Shown: positions 24,832-33,610, numbered from the stretch's first letter. The stretch is DNA of 64,000 nt from Streptomyces sp. NBC_00620 (GCF_026341825.1 NZ_JAPENY010000002.1:1893001-1957000), one strand, 5' to 3'. The notes: a model not told the origin generated them from the letters alone. Translations and numbers: made by a program.

Positions 24832-26034
24832 TCAGTCCGCGATCGCCGCGGCCACCTCGGTGAGAGCCGCGAGGCTGTGGCCGCTCACGAACGTGTCGCA
24901 GTAGGGGAGCGCGGCGGCCATGCCACCGGCGCGCGGGGCGTAACCGGGCGCAGCCTTGCGGGGGTTGACCCAGACGATCCGATGCGCGAGCCGCGCGAGA
25001 CGGGCCATCTCACGTCCGACGGCTGCGGGATCCTCGCCCTCCCAGCCGTCGGAGAAGATCACCACCACGGCGCCGCGCGCCATGCCCCGGCGGCCGAACC
25101 GGTTGTTGAACTCGGCCAGCGCGTGGCCGATCCGCGTGCCGCCCGACCAGTCGGACACGGTGGCGCCCGCTCGTCGCAGTGCGGCGTCCACGCCGGCCGG
25201 GCCGGTGTGCCGCAGCAGCGGAGTGAGCCGGGTGAGCCGGGTGGCGAAGACGAACGCCTCGGCGGCCACCCCGGCCGCCGCGCGAGGGAAGAGACGCAGA
25301 TAGGCGCGGGTGTACGGCTCCATGGAGCGGGAGATGTCGCACAGCAGCACCAGCCGTCGCCGCCGCATACGGTTGCGGCTGCGGGCCAGCGGCACCGCCT
25401 CACCGCCGGTGCGCTGCCCGGCGCGCAGGGTGCGGCGCAGGTCGATGCGGCGACCCCGGCGGTCCGCCTCCCGGCGGCGGCTGCGGCGCAGCGGCGCGTT
25501 CACCACCAACAGGGCGAGCAGCCGGTTCAGTTCGGCCAGTTCGCCGGGTTCGAGGGCGGCGAAGTCCTTGTGCGCGAGGACCTCGGCCGCGCTGCCCGCC
25601 GTACGCAGCTCCTCGGTTCGCCGGTCCTTCGTACGGTCGCGGTCCGACACTCCGCCGAAACTGCCGTGCGGCACCCGCGAGTTGGCCGGATCCCGGCCGA
25701 TTCCCGACGGCACCGAGACCCGCCCGGGCTCGGGACCGTACTCGGCTCCGGGCAACGGCCGGGGTTCCCGGCGGACGGCGACCGAACGCGGAACCCCTGC
25801 GAAGAGCGCATCGAAGACCCGGTCGAACGGCGCGATCTGCTCACGACCCGTCACGAAGGCCAGGCGTGCCGCCCAGTACAACGCCGTACGGTCGACCGGC
25901 GGCAGCAGCCGCAACGCCTCCAGGAACCGCACCGACCGCTCCGGCGTCACCGCCACCCCGGCGCGCCGCAGTTCCTCGCCCAGCCGGCCGCCGAACTCGG
26001 CCCGGTCGAAGAGCGGAACGGCACCGGGGTTCAC
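24832..26034 (-). CDS. coxE: CoxE-like von Willebrand factor A protein
   Basis: Maturation factor of CO dehydrogenase loci, 400 residues. The C-terminal vWA domain has a full MIDAS motif 'LLCDISRSM' (DxSxS), with the later Thr/Asp in 'SGGTRIGHALAEF' and 'VIFSDGWEGED'. The N-terminal half is the CoxE/DUF58-like region rich in Arg. GTG at 26034 overlaps the MoxR stop (GTGA). In Oligotropha, CoxD and CoxE are needed to build the Cu-S-Mo centre, so a role in active-site assembly is expected here. Confidence 0.85.
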   Translation of the reverse strand: MNPGAVPLFDRAEFGGRLGEELRRAGVAVTPERSVRFLEALRLLPPVDRTALYWAARLAFVTGREQIAPFDRVFDALFAGVPRSVAVRREPRPLPGAEYGPEPGRVSVPSGIGRDPANSRVPHGSFGGVSDRDRTKDRRTEELRTAGSAAEVLAHKDFAALEPGELAELNRLLALLVVNAPLRRSRRREADRRGRRIDLRRTLRAGQRTGGEAVPLARSRNRMRRRRLVLLCDISRSMEPYTRAYLRLFPRAAAGVAAEAFVFATRLTRLTPLLRHTGPAGVDAALRRAGATVSDWSGGTRIGHALAEFNNRFGRRGMARGAVVVIFSDGWEGEDPAAVGREMARLARLAHRIVWVNPRKAAPGYAPRAGGMAAALPYCDTFVSGHSLAALTEVAAAIAD

Positions 26035-26930
26035 GGGTGCCGGTCCGCGACCAGCCAGTCCAGGCCGCGTTCCCGTGCCAGCTCCTGGTCCTCCCGGTAC
26101 TTGAGCAGGGAACCGAGGGTGCTCCGGGCGACATCGGCGTCGAGGCGGGGCACGCCAAGGAGGTTCAGCGCGGAGATCCAGTCGATGGTCTCGGCGATGC
26201 CCGGAGCCTTCTGCAGCTCCAGAGTCCGCAGCCTTCGTACGGCGGCCGCGACCGCGGCCGCCAACTCCCGCGAGGTCCCGGGCACCCGGCGGCGCACGAT
26301 CTCGACCAGCCGCTCGGTGTCCGGATAGTCGATCCAGTGGTACAGGCACCGGCGCTTGAGCGCGTCGTGCAGATCACGGGTGCGGTTGGAGGTGAGCACC
26401 ACGACGGGCGGCACGGTGGCCCGGATGGTGCCGATCTCGGGGATGGTCACGGCCGCTTCGGCGAGCACCTCCAGGAGGAACGCCTCGAAGTCGTCGTCGG
26501 CGCGGTCGATCTCGTCGATGAGGAGGACGGCGGGTGCGGGCCCGGGGTGGGTGAGCGCGGCGAGCACGGGGCGTCGGAGGAGGTAGTCCTCGCTGAACAG
26601 GTCCGCCTCGGAGAGCTGTTCGTGCCGGGCCTCGGCGAGGCGGATACCGAGCAGCTGGCGTGGATAGTTCCACTCGTACAGCGCCTCGGCGGCGTCCAGA
26701 CCGTCGTAGCACTGAAGCCGGATCAGCGGGCTGCCCAGTATTCCGGCCACCGCCTTGGCCGCCTCCGTCTTTCCGACGCCCGCCTCGCCCTCCAGAAGCA
26801 GCGGTTGGGGGAGCCGCAGGGCGAGGAAGAGGGCGGTGACCAGACCGTCGTCGGCGAGATAGCCCAGTGAGTCCAGCGCGGCGCGCAGACTTCCCACGCC
26901 CGGCAGACAGCGCTCGACGAATTCGCTCAC
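26031..26930 (-). CDS. coxD: CoxD-like MoxR-family AAA+ ATPase
   Basis: AAA+ chaperone of 299 residues. Walker A 'LLEGEAGVGKTE', Walker B 'VLLIDEIDRAD', sensor 1 'VVLTSNRTRDL' and the arginine region 'ALKRRCLYHWIDYP' are all present. It pairs with the adjacent vWA protein, a recurring MoxR-vWA partnership; in cox clusters it is proposed to drive sulfur and copper insertion into CoxL. GTG at 26930 overlaps the upstream stop (GTGA); the longer reading to 27182 runs into the XdhC gene and is rejected. Confidence 0.9.
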   Translation of the reverse strand: MSEFVERCLPGVGSLRAALDSLGYLADDGLVTALFLALRLPQPLLLEGEAGVGKTEAAKAVAGILGSPLIRLQCYDGLDAAEALYEWNYPRQLLGIRLAEARHEQLSEADLFSEDYLLRRPVLAALTHPGPAPAVLLIDEIDRADDDFEAFLLEVLAEAAVTIPEIGTIRATVPPVVVLTSNRTRDLHDALKRRCLYHWIDYPDTERLVEIVRRRVPGTSRELAAAVAAAVRRLRTLELQKAPGIAETIDWISALNLLGVPRLDADVARSTLGSLLKYREDQELARERGLDWLVADRHP

Positions 26931-27850
26931 GAGGCGTCGGCCTCCGGGTAACGGGAGGGGTCCTTCTCGTACGTGGCGCGGCAACCGGTGCAGCAGAACC
27001 AGCGGCGGTCGCCGCCGGCTTCGGAGTACGGGGTGTTGTCCGCGACGGCGACCGTCATGCCGCACACGGGGTCGACGGCCGTCAGAGCCTCCTCCGCCTC
27101 CGGAGACCGACCGCCCACCGCCTGGATGACCTCCGCCAGGATCGACACGGCGACCTCGCCCGGTGTGCGGGCGCCGATCCACAGTCCCGCCGGGGTGCGG
27201 ATCCGCGCGCGCTGCCCAGGGTCGAGATCAAGCCCGGCCAGCACCGCGGCCCCACGCCTGGGGCTGGCGACAAGACCGATGTACGGCACCTCCGCCCGCA
27301 CCGCCGACAGCAACACCGGCTCCTCGTCCCGGCCGTGCGAGGCGATCACCACCGCCTGGGTCCCGGCCAGCGAGTCCGGGGTGATCCCGTCGACGCCGGC
27401 CGACGTGATGTCGTAGCCGAGCGCCGGCCCGAAGGCAGCCACGGAACGGGCGATGGGCGAGTCACCCACCACGACCACGCGCGGCGCGGGCCGCAGCGGC
27501 TCCAGGAAGATCTCCAACTCCCCTCCGGACAGGCATGGGTTGGCGACGAGCAACGCCCCCTCCTCGACAACCGGCTCCCCGGTGCCGTCCGTTGTTGCCT
27601 CCGGCGAGATGCGGAGCAGCAGCGACTCGCCGCTCCGCAGGGTCCGCAGCGCCTGGACCCGGACCGTTGCCTCCGCGCAGACGCCTCCGACGAAGCCCTC
27701 GATACGGCCGTCCGCGAGGACCAGCGCGATGTCGCCCGGCCGCGCGCTCGCCGGACGGCGGGCACGCACCACGGTGGCTTTGACGAACGGCACATGACGT
27801 CCCGTCAGCTCGGCCATGCGTGCCTCGAGCAGTGTTGCGACGGGGCTCAT
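26927..27850 (-). CDS. XdhC/CoxF-I-family maturation protein fused to a YHS metal-binding domain
   Basis: Protein of 307 residues. Residues about 5-85 carry the XdhC_CoxI domain ('PFVKATVVRARRPASARPGDIALVLADG' then 'GFVGGVCAEATVR'), and about 130-245 the Rossmann XdhC_C domain ('VVVVGDSPIARSVAAF', 'YIGLVASPRRGAAVLAGL'). The tail from about 258 is a YHS domain: 'DPVCGMTVAVAD' and 'RWFCCTGCRATYEKDPSRY'. XdhC proteins bind molybdenum cofactor and aid its sulfuration; YHS domains often bind copper or other metals. In a CO dehydrogenase operon the fusion could link cofactor and copper delivery (inferred). ATG at 27850 overlaps the coxL stop. Confidence 0.85.
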   Translation of the reverse strand: MSPVATLLEARMAELTGRHVPFVKATVVRARRPASARPGDIALVLADGRIEGFVGGVCAEATVRVQALRTLRSGESLLLRISPEATTDGTGEPVVEEGALLVANPCLSGGELEIFLEPLRPAPRVVVVGDSPIARSVAAFGPALGYDITSAGVDGITPDSLAGTQAVVIASHGRDEEPVLLSAVRAEVPYIGLVASPRRGAAVLAGLDLDPGQRARIRTPAGLWIGARTPGEVAVSILAEVIQAVGGRSPEAEEALTAVDPVCGMTVAVADNTPYSEAGGDRRWFCCTGCRATYEKDPSRYPEADAS

Positions 27851-30201
27851 TGGGGCGCCTCCACCTCGCCGTGCCGCATCGCCTGCCACACTCGGCCCGG
27901 CGTCAGCGGCATGTCGGCGTGGCGTACGCCGATGGCGTCGAGGACCGCGTTGACGACGGCCGGCGGTGAGCCGACGGTCGCGGACTCGCCGATGCCCTTG
28001 GCGCCGATCGGATGGTGCGGGGAGGGGGTGACGGTGTGGTCGAGTTCCCAGGCGGGGACCTCAAGGGCGGTCGGCAGCAGATAGTCCATGAAGGAGCCGG
28101 AGAGGCAGTTGCCGTCCTCGTCGAAGCTGATGAGCTCCATCAGCGCCATGCCGACCCCGTCGGCCAGACCGCCGTGCACCTGCCCCTCGATGATCATGGG
28201 GTTGATACGGGTGCCGCAGTCGTCCACGGCGATGAAGCGCCGCACCTTCACCGCGCCCGTGCCGGAATCGACGTCGACCACACAGACGTACGCGCCGAAG
28301 GGGTATGTCAGATTGGGCGGGTTGTAGACGGTCGTCGCCTCCAGATGACCCTCCATCCCGTCCGGCAGCTCCAGCGAGCCGTGCGCGGCGAGTGCGATCT
28401 CCTGGATCGTCTTCGTCACCGCCGGGTCGCCCGCGACCGACCAGCGGCCCTTGGTCCATTCGAGGTCGTCAGGACTGACCTCCAGCATGGCGCCCGCGAT
28501 GATCCGCGCCTTGTCCCGCACCTTCCGCGCCACCACGGCAGCGGCCGCTCCTGACACGGGAGTTGAGCGGCTTCCGTAGGTGCCGAGCCCGAACGGCGTC
28601 TGGTCGGTGTCACCGTGCACGACGTCGATGTCCTCGGGCGGGATGCCCAACTCCTCGGCGATGATCTGCGCGAACGTCGTCTCGTGGCCCTGCCCCTGCG
28701 TCTGCACGCTCAGCCGGACCACCGCCTTGCCGGTCGGGTGGACCCGCAGCTCGCAGCCGTCGGCCATGCCGAGGCCCAGGATGTCCATGTGCTTGCGCGG
28801 CCCGGCGCCGACCGTCTCGGTGAAGAACGAAAGGCCGATGCCCATGAGTTCACCGCGGGCGCGCTTCTCGCTCTGCTCCTTGCGCAGTTCCTCGTACCCC
28901 GCGAGATCCAGGGCCTTGCGCAGACAGGTGGGGTAGTCGCCGGAGTCGTACGTCCAGCCGGTCTTGTTCTCGTACGGGAACTGCTCCGGACGCAGCAGGT
29001 TCCGCATCCTCAACTCGGCAGGATCGGCGCCGAGTTCGGCGGCAAGGCAGTCCACCATGCGCTCGATCAGGTACACCGCCTCGGTGACCCGGAAGGAACA
29101 GGCGTAGGCGACGCCGCCGGGGGCCTTGTTGGTGTAGACGCCGGTGACATGGCAGTGCGCGGCCTCGATGTCGTACGAGCCGGTGAAGATGTGGAAGAAG
29201 CCGGCCGGGTACTTGGTGGGCTGCGCGGTGGAGTTGAACGCGCCGTGGTCGGCGAGGACCTTGACCCGTACACCCAGGATCTTGCCGTCCCGGGTCGCGG
29301 CGATCTCGCCGGTCATGTGGTAGTCGCGGGCGAAGGAGGTGCTCATCAGGTTCTCGGAGCGGTCCTCCATCCACTTCACTGGCCGTCCGGTCACGATCGA
29401 TCCGACGATCGCGCAGACGTATCCCGGATAGATGCCGACCTTGTTGCCGAAACCGCCGCCGATATCAGGTGAGACGACCCGGATCTTGTGTTCGGGGATG
29501 CCGGCCACCATCGCGTAGAGGGTGCGGTGGGCGTGCGGGGCTTGGGTGGTGGAGTAGAGGGTGAGCTTGCCGTCGACCGGATCCATGGAGGCGACCGCCC
29601 CGCAGGTCTCCAGCGGGGCGGGGTGGACACGCGGGTAGAGCATGGTCTGCTCGACGACGACGTCGGCCCGCTCGAACACCTCGTCGGTGGCGGCCTTGTC
29701 GCCCGCCTCCCAGTCGAAGATGTGGTTGTTCGTACGGCCTTCCAGGTCGTCCCGGATGACGGGCGCGTCCGCGTCGAGGGCGCGGCGGGCGTTGACGACC
29801 GGGTCCAGCGGCTCGTACTCGACGTCGATCAGCTCGATCGCGTCGCGCGCCGCGTAGTGGTCCTCGGCGACGACGAACGCGACCTCCTGGCCCTGGAAGC
29901 GCACCTTGTCGGTGGCGAGCACGGCCTGGGTGTCCATCGACAGGGTCGGCATCCAGGCGAGGCCGAGGCCGGCCAGGGTCTCGCCGGTGATCACGGCCTT
30001 GACCTTGGGGTGGGCCTCGGCGGCCGAGGTGTCGATGGAGACGATGCGGGCGTGCGCGAACGGGCTGCGCAGCACGGCCCCGTGCAGCATTCCGGGCAGG
30101 TGGATGTCGTCCACGTAGTGGCCCTTGCCGCGGACGAAGCGCGGGTCCTCCTTGCGCTTCATCCGGCCGAAGCCGATGGGCCTTTCCTCGGTCGTGGTCA
30201 T
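27847..30201 (-). CDS. coxL: Aerobic CO dehydrogenase large subunit, form I
   Basis: Catalytic molybdenum-copper subunit, 784 residues, oxidising CO to CO2. The form I active-site loop AYACSFR is at residues 365-371 with the copper-ligating cysteine C368; form II enzymes carry AYRGAGR instead. The MCD-cofactor segments 'DIGGGFGNK' (247-254) and 'QTQGQGHETTF' and the catalytic Glu in 'GAKGIGESATVG' are present. ATG at 30201 overlaps the coxS stop (ATGA). Upstream genes supply the Fe-S and FAD subunits and downstream genes the assembly factors, so the locus looks complete and functional. Confidence 0.95.
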   Translation of the reverse strand: MTTTEERPIGFGRMKRKEDPRFVRGKGHYVDDIHLPGMLHGAVLRSPFAHARIVSIDTSAAEAHPKVKAVITGETLAGLGLAWMPTLSMDTQAVLATDKVRFQGQEVAFVVAEDHYAARDAIELIDVEYEPLDPVVNARRALDADAPVIRDDLEGRTNNHIFDWEAGDKAATDEVFERADVVVEQTMLYPRVHPAPLETCGAVASMDPVDGKLTLYSTTQAPHAHRTLYAMVAGIPEHKIRVVSPDIGGGFGNKVGIYPGYVCAIVGSIVTGRPVKWMEDRSENLMSTSFARDYHMTGEIAATRDGKILGVRVKVLADHGAFNSTAQPTKYPAGFFHIFTGSYDIEAAHCHVTGVYTNKAPGGVAYACSFRVTEAVYLIERMVDCLAAELGADPAELRMRNLLRPEQFPYENKTGWTYDSGDYPTCLRKALDLAGYEELRKEQSEKRARGELMGIGLSFFTETVGAGPRKHMDILGLGMADGCELRVHPTGKAVVRLSVQTQGQGHETTFAQIIAEELGIPPEDIDVVHGDTDQTPFGLGTYGSRSTPVSGAAAAVVARKVRDKARIIAGAMLEVSPDDLEWTKGRWSVAGDPAVTKTIQEIALAAHGSLELPDGMEGHLEATTVYNPPNLTYPFGAYVCVVDVDSGTGAVKVRRFIAVDDCGTRINPMIIEGQVHGGLADGVGMALMELISFDEDGNCLSGSFMDYLLPTALEVPAWELDHTVTPSPHHPIGAKGIGESATVGSPPAVVNAVLDAIGVRHADMPLTPGRVWQAMRHGEVEAPQ

Positions 30202-30680
30202 GACTGACTCCCCGCGGCCTCGGCCTCGTTGCGTGCTGCCCACTGGATGGACTTGACGATGTTCAGATAGCCGGTGCACCGGCACAGCTGGCCGGAGATG
30301 GCCTCGCGGATCTCCTGCTCGGACGGATCCGGGTTGCGGTCGAGCAGCGCCCGGCCGGTGAGCATCATGCCCGGGGTGCAGAACCCGCACTGGAGGCCGT
30401 GCTGCTCGATGAAACCCTGCTGTACAGGGTCGAGTTCGGCGCCGTCCGCCAAGTCCTCGACCGTACGGATCTCGTGTCCGGCCGCCATGACCGCCAGGAC
30501 CGTACAGCTCTTGACGGGCTCCCCGTCCATCAGCACCACGCACGTACCGCAGTTGCTGGTGTCGCAGCCCCAGTGGGTGCCGGTCAGTTCCAGATCGTCG
30601 CGGAGGAAGCGCACGAGCAGATGCCGGGGCTCCACCTCCCGGGTGTGGTCCTCGCCGTTGACGCTGACGGTGATCCGCAT
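30198..30680 (-). CDS. coxS: CO dehydrogenase small (iron-sulfur) subunit
   Basis: Electron-transfer subunit of 160 residues with two [2Fe-2S] clusters. The N-terminal plant-ferredoxin site is 'GCDTSNCGTCVVLMDGEPVKSC' in pattern C-x4-C-x2-C-x11-C; the second site is 'CGFCTPGMM' with 'LCRCTGY'. ATG at 30680 has GGGGAGG about 10 nt upstream; a GTG at 30689 would overlap the coxM stop but sits almost on the ribosome site. It carries electrons from CoxL to the CoxM flavin. Confidence 0.93.
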   Translation of the reverse strand: MRITVSVNGEDHTREVEPRHLLVRFLRDDLELTGTHWGCDTSNCGTCVVLMDGEPVKSCTVLAVMAAGHEIRTVEDLADGAELDPVQQGFIEQHGLQCGFCTPGMMLTGRALLDRNPDPSEQEIREAISGQLCRCTGYLNIVKSIQWAARNEAEAAGSQS

Positions 30681-30685
30681 GTACG

Positions 30686-31576
30686 TCACGCCTCCCCTGC
30701 CGTGGATCCGGCGGCACGGGCCCGGGCGACCGCCCGCCGCAGTGCCCGCCTGGTGAGTTCGCCGGCCAGATGCCGCTTGTACTCCGCGCTGCCCCGGCCG
30801 TCGGTGACCGGCGAACAGCTCTCGGACGCGATCCGGCCCGCCTCCTGGTACAGCGCCTCGGACGGTTCGCTGCCGTTCAGGAGGGTCTGGACGGTGTGGA
30901 GGTTCAGGGCCCCGGCGCCGACAGCGGCCAGGCCCACGCCCGAGTCCTCGATCCGTCCCTCGCGCAGGGTCAGGGCGGCGCCCGCGGCGGCGACGGCCCA
31001 GTCACCGGCCTTCCGCTCGACCTTCTCGTACGCGCTGCCCGCCCCCGGCAGAACCGGGATCCGCACCTCGACGAGCATCTCCCCGACGCCCACCGCCGTT
31101 TCGTACGGTCCCTGGTGGAAGTCGGCCATGGCGACGATCCGTTCACCGGCCGACCCGCGGATCACGGCGCGGGCGTGCAGCGCGCCGCACACCGCGGACA
31201 GGTCCTCCGAGGGGTCCGCCTGGCACAGGGAGCCGCCGATGGTGCCGCGATTGCGGACCGGCGGGTCGGCGATCACCTTCTCCGCGTCGTGGACGATGGG
31301 GAAGTGCCGGCCGACCAGCTCCGATTCAAGCAGCGTGCGGTGCCGGGTCAGCGCACCGATGCGCAGTTCGCCCCCGGCCAGGTCGATGTGGTCGAGTTCG
31401 TGCAGGTCGTTGATGTCGATCAGGACCTCGGGGCCGGCAAGACGCAGCTTCATCATGGGCAGCAGGCTGTGCCCGCCGGCCAGCACCCGTGCCTCCTCGC
31501 CGTAGCGCCGCAGCAACTCCAGGGCCTCGTCCACGCTTTCCGCACGCTGATAGTCGAACGAAGCGGGTACCTGCAC
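30686..31576 (-). CDS. coxM: CO dehydrogenase medium (FAD) subunit
   Basis: Flavoprotein of 296 residues. The FAD-binding motifs 'LAGGHSLLPMMKLRLA' and 'TIGGSLCQADPSEDL' are those of CO dehydrogenase medium subunits, and a C-terminal CO_deh_flav_C domain follows. GTG at 31576 has GGGAGGGAG upstream; the longer reading from 31708 has no family sequence. First gene of the cox operon. Its promoter region carries a TCTTAAGCA motif on the coding strand, also found before coxG. Confidence 0.92.
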   Translation of the reverse strand: MQVPASFDYQRAESVDEALELLRRYGEEARVLAGGHSLLPMMKLRLAGPEVLIDINDLHELDHIDLAGGELRIGALTRHRTLLESELVGRHFPIVHDAEKVIADPPVRNRGTIGGSLCQADPSEDLSAVCGALHARAVIRGSAGERIVAMADFHQGPYETAVGVGEMLVEVRIPVLPGAGSAYEKVERKAGDWAVAAAGAALTLREGRIEDSGVGLAAVGAGALNLHTVQTLLNGSEPSEALYQEAGRIASESCSPVTDGRGSAEYKRHLAGELTRRALRRAVARARAAGSTAGEA

Positions 31577-31740
31577 GGCACGCTCCCTCCCGGACCGAGC
31601 CCGCCCGGCAGGCCCCGGGATGGATGTCCGGGGCCCGCGCGCGAGGAACCATCCGTCGATTGAGGACCCGAACCGGTGTTCGGTGGTCCGGGGGAACTTT
31701 CGCGCCACCGGACGCGGCGGTCAACGGCGACTGAAGCGAA

Positions 31741-31749
31741 TGCTTAAGA
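31741..31749 (-). promoter_or_regulatory. Shared TCTTAAGCA motif before coxM
   Basis: On the minus (coxM-sense) strand the region reads TCTCTTAAGCATTCGCTTCA. The 9-mer TCTTAAGCA recurs in coxG sense at 32816-32824 with similar flanks. It is a candidate binding site of the intervening LysR regulator or a shared promoter part. Confidence 0.45.
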
Positions 31750-31769
31750 GACCTGCGCAGCGGGGGGTC

Positions 31770-31790
31770 CAACCGGTCGGACAACGGTTG
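31770..31790. promoter_or_regulatory. Inverted repeat at the LysR gene start
   Basis: CAACCG (31770-31775) and CGGTTG (31785-31790) form a dyad with a 9-bp spacer, ending 2 bp before the LysR ATG. A position over its own promoter or start fits LysR autoregulation. Confidence 0.4.
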
Positions 31791-31792
31791 TA

Positions 31793-32761
31793 ATGGCGGT
31801 CATGACGCTGACTCAGCTCCGCGCGTTCGTCACAGTGGCCCGCCTCGGCTCGGTCAAGGCGGCCGCGGTGTCGCTCGGTGTCACGGAGGCAGCGGTCTCC
31901 GGTGCGGTCGCGGCCCTCCGTCGCGAACTCGGCGATCTGCTCTTCATCCGGGCCTCCGGCGGGATCAGTCTCACGCCGGGCGGCAGACGCCTCGCGGCCG
32001 GTGCCGCCGAGATCGTCGGCCTCGCCGAGGAGACCCGCCACCGGGTGCGGCAGGCGAGCTCCAGTACCGCCCACCTGCGGGTGGCGTCCACCGAGGCCGG
32101 CGCCGAGCAGGTGCTCCCCGCGCTGCTCGCGGCGTTCGGGCGGCGCCAGCCCGACCTGGACGCCGACACCCTCGCCGTGCCGGTTGCGGTCTTCGGCGAC
32201 CTGCTCCGCGACCGCCGGGCCGATGTCACGATCGGTCCGGCCCCGCACCCGGAACCGGCCATCGAGTCGATACCGTTCCTGCGCTTCCAGCTGGTGGTCG
32301 TGGCGGCACCGGATCACCCGCTGCGACACCGCCAGCGGCTGACACCCGGCCAACTCGCCCACGAACCATGGTTACTCGGGCCGGCCGGACTGGACCCGGA
32401 CACCCTGTCCGGCACTTTCCTCTCCCACATCGGCGTCGAGGCGAAGAAGGCCAAGGCCTTCCCCAGCGTCACGGCCTCGCTGAACGCGGTGGCCGGCGGG
32501 GCGGGGCTGTCCCTCGCCTTCCTGCACGTGGTGCGCGACGAACTGCGGCGCGGGTCGCTGGCGTTGCTCGATGTCTCCGGCGCCCGGCTCGGCGGCATGC
32601 TGTACGCGAGCGCGCTCGCCGGTGAACGGAGATCGACGACCGCCGCCGCGCTGTGCCGGTTCGTCACGACGCCGGCCGCGACGCAGGCGGTGCTGACCCG
32701 GTCCAAGGGGGTTCCCATGAACGAGTTCCGTCCGCCGGTCCATGTCACGATCTGGAGCTGA
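31793..32761 (+). CDS. LysR-type regulator between the two cox transcription units
   Basis: LTTR of 322 residues. The N-terminal helix-turn-helix 'MTLTQLRAFVTVARLGSVKAAAVSLGVTEAAVSGAVAALR' is classical, and a LysR substrate-binding domain follows ('LRVASTEAGAEQVLPALLAAF', 'RRADVTIGPAP', 'AAPDHPLRHRQRLTPGQLA'). A second ATG at 31802 starts at the conserved MTLTQLR and may be the real start; neither has a clear ribosome site. It lies between the divergent coxMSL operon and coxG, making it the likely activator of both, comparable to LysR-type CO regulators in other actinobacteria. Confidence 0.85.
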   Translation: MAVMTLTQLRAFVTVARLGSVKAAAVSLGVTEAAVSGAVAALRRELGDLLFIRASGGISLTPGGRRLAAGAAEIVGLAEETRHRVRQASSSTAHLRVASTEAGAEQVLPALLAAFGRRQPDLDADTLAVPVAVFGDLLRDRRADVTIGPAPHPEPAIESIPFLRFQLVVVAAPDHPLRHRQRLTPGQLAHEPWLLGPAGLDPDTLSGTFLSHIGVEAKKAKAFPSVTASLNAVAGGAGLSLAFLHVVRDELRRGSLALLDVSGARLGGMLYASALAGERRSTTAAALCRFVTTPAATQAVLTRSKGVPMNEFRPPVHVTIWS

Positions 32762-32815
32762 CGGCCTCTCACGGGTCCGATGGTCTCCCACCGGGCCCGA
32801 CGGTCTCTCGGCGTG

Positions 32816-32824
32816 TCTTAAGCA
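32816..32824 (+). promoter_or_regulatory. Shared TCTTAAGCA motif before coxG
   Basis: The region reads TGTCTTAAGCAAACCCTGAA on the coxG-sense strand, 55 bp before the ATG. It matches the motif before coxM (31741-31749) in sequence and in orientation relative to each gene. Confidence 0.45.
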
Positions 32825-32878
32825 AACCCTGAAGAACGCATTGACGCCCTGGCGGGGCGTGCCCATCGTGTGTCCGTC

Positions 32879-33610
32879 ATGGACTTCACCAACGAGTTCC
32901 GAGTGAACCTCCCCGCCGACCAGGCCTGGGTGCTGCTGACGGACGTGGAGCGGATCGCTCCCTGCATGCCAGGCGCCCAGCTCACCGGCGTGGACGGCGA
33001 CGCCTACAACGGCCTCGTGAAGGTCAAGGTCGGTCCCATGACCGTCCAGTACAAGGGCGTTGTCTCCTTCGAGGAGAAGGACGACGCAGGGCGGACGGCG
33101 GTCCTTCACGCGCGCGGCCGCGACACCCGCGGCCAGGGCAACGCCGACGCCCGCGTCACCGCCCGGCTGACCCCGGACGGCGACGGAACACGGGTGACGG
33201 TGCACACCCGGCTCACCATCACGGGCAAGATCGCGCAGTTCGGGAAAGGGATGATCGAGGAGGTCAGCGGGAAACTGCTGACACAGTTCGTCGACAACCT
33301 GGAGGGGCAGCTCGCGGCCGAGAAGCAGGAGCCGTTGCCCGAGGTCGAGGTCGAGGTCAAGGCCGAGCCGGAGACCGGGCCCGAGTCCGGATCGGGGGCC
33401 TCGGCGGAGACCGCTCCAGCCGCCCCCGCGTCGGAGGGCGTCCGCCCCACGGAAGCCCCCTCCGTCCCCCGCCCCTCCGCCACGGCCGCGCCGGAACCCC
33501 TCGACCTGATGAGTGTCGCCCGGGGCGCCCTCCTGAAGCGCGCGCTCCCGGCCGTGATCGTCATCGCCGTGATCGTCATCGTGCTCGTTGTCTGGCTCAC
33601 CGCAGGCTGA
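32879..33610 (+). CDS. coxG: CoxG-like SRPBCC protein with C-terminal membrane anchor
   Basis: Protein of 243 residues. Residues 1-145 are a CoxG/START-like domain ('DFTNEFRVNLPADQAWVLLTDVERIAPCMPGAQL', 'KVKVGPMTVQYKG'). A Pro/Glu/Ala-rich linker and a single membrane span near the C-terminus ('AVIVIAVIVIVLVVW') follow. CoxG is thought to attach CO dehydrogenase to the membrane and, in mycobacteria, to handle quinone as electron acceptor. It stands apart from coxMSLDE, on the other side of the LysR gene and in the opposite direction. ATG at 32879 is the conserved start (MDFTNEF). Confidence 0.88.
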   Translation: MDFTNEFRVNLPADQAWVLLTDVERIAPCMPGAQLTGVDGDAYNGLVKVKVGPMTVQYKGVVSFEEKDDAGRTAVLHARGRDTRGQGNADARVTARLTPDGDGTRVTVHTRLTITGKIAQFGKGMIEEVSGKLLTQFVDNLEGQLAAEKQEPLPEVEVEVKAEPETGPESGSGASAETAPAAPASEGVRPTEAPSVPRPSATAAPEPLDLMSVARGALLKRALPAVIVIAVIVIVLVVWLTAG

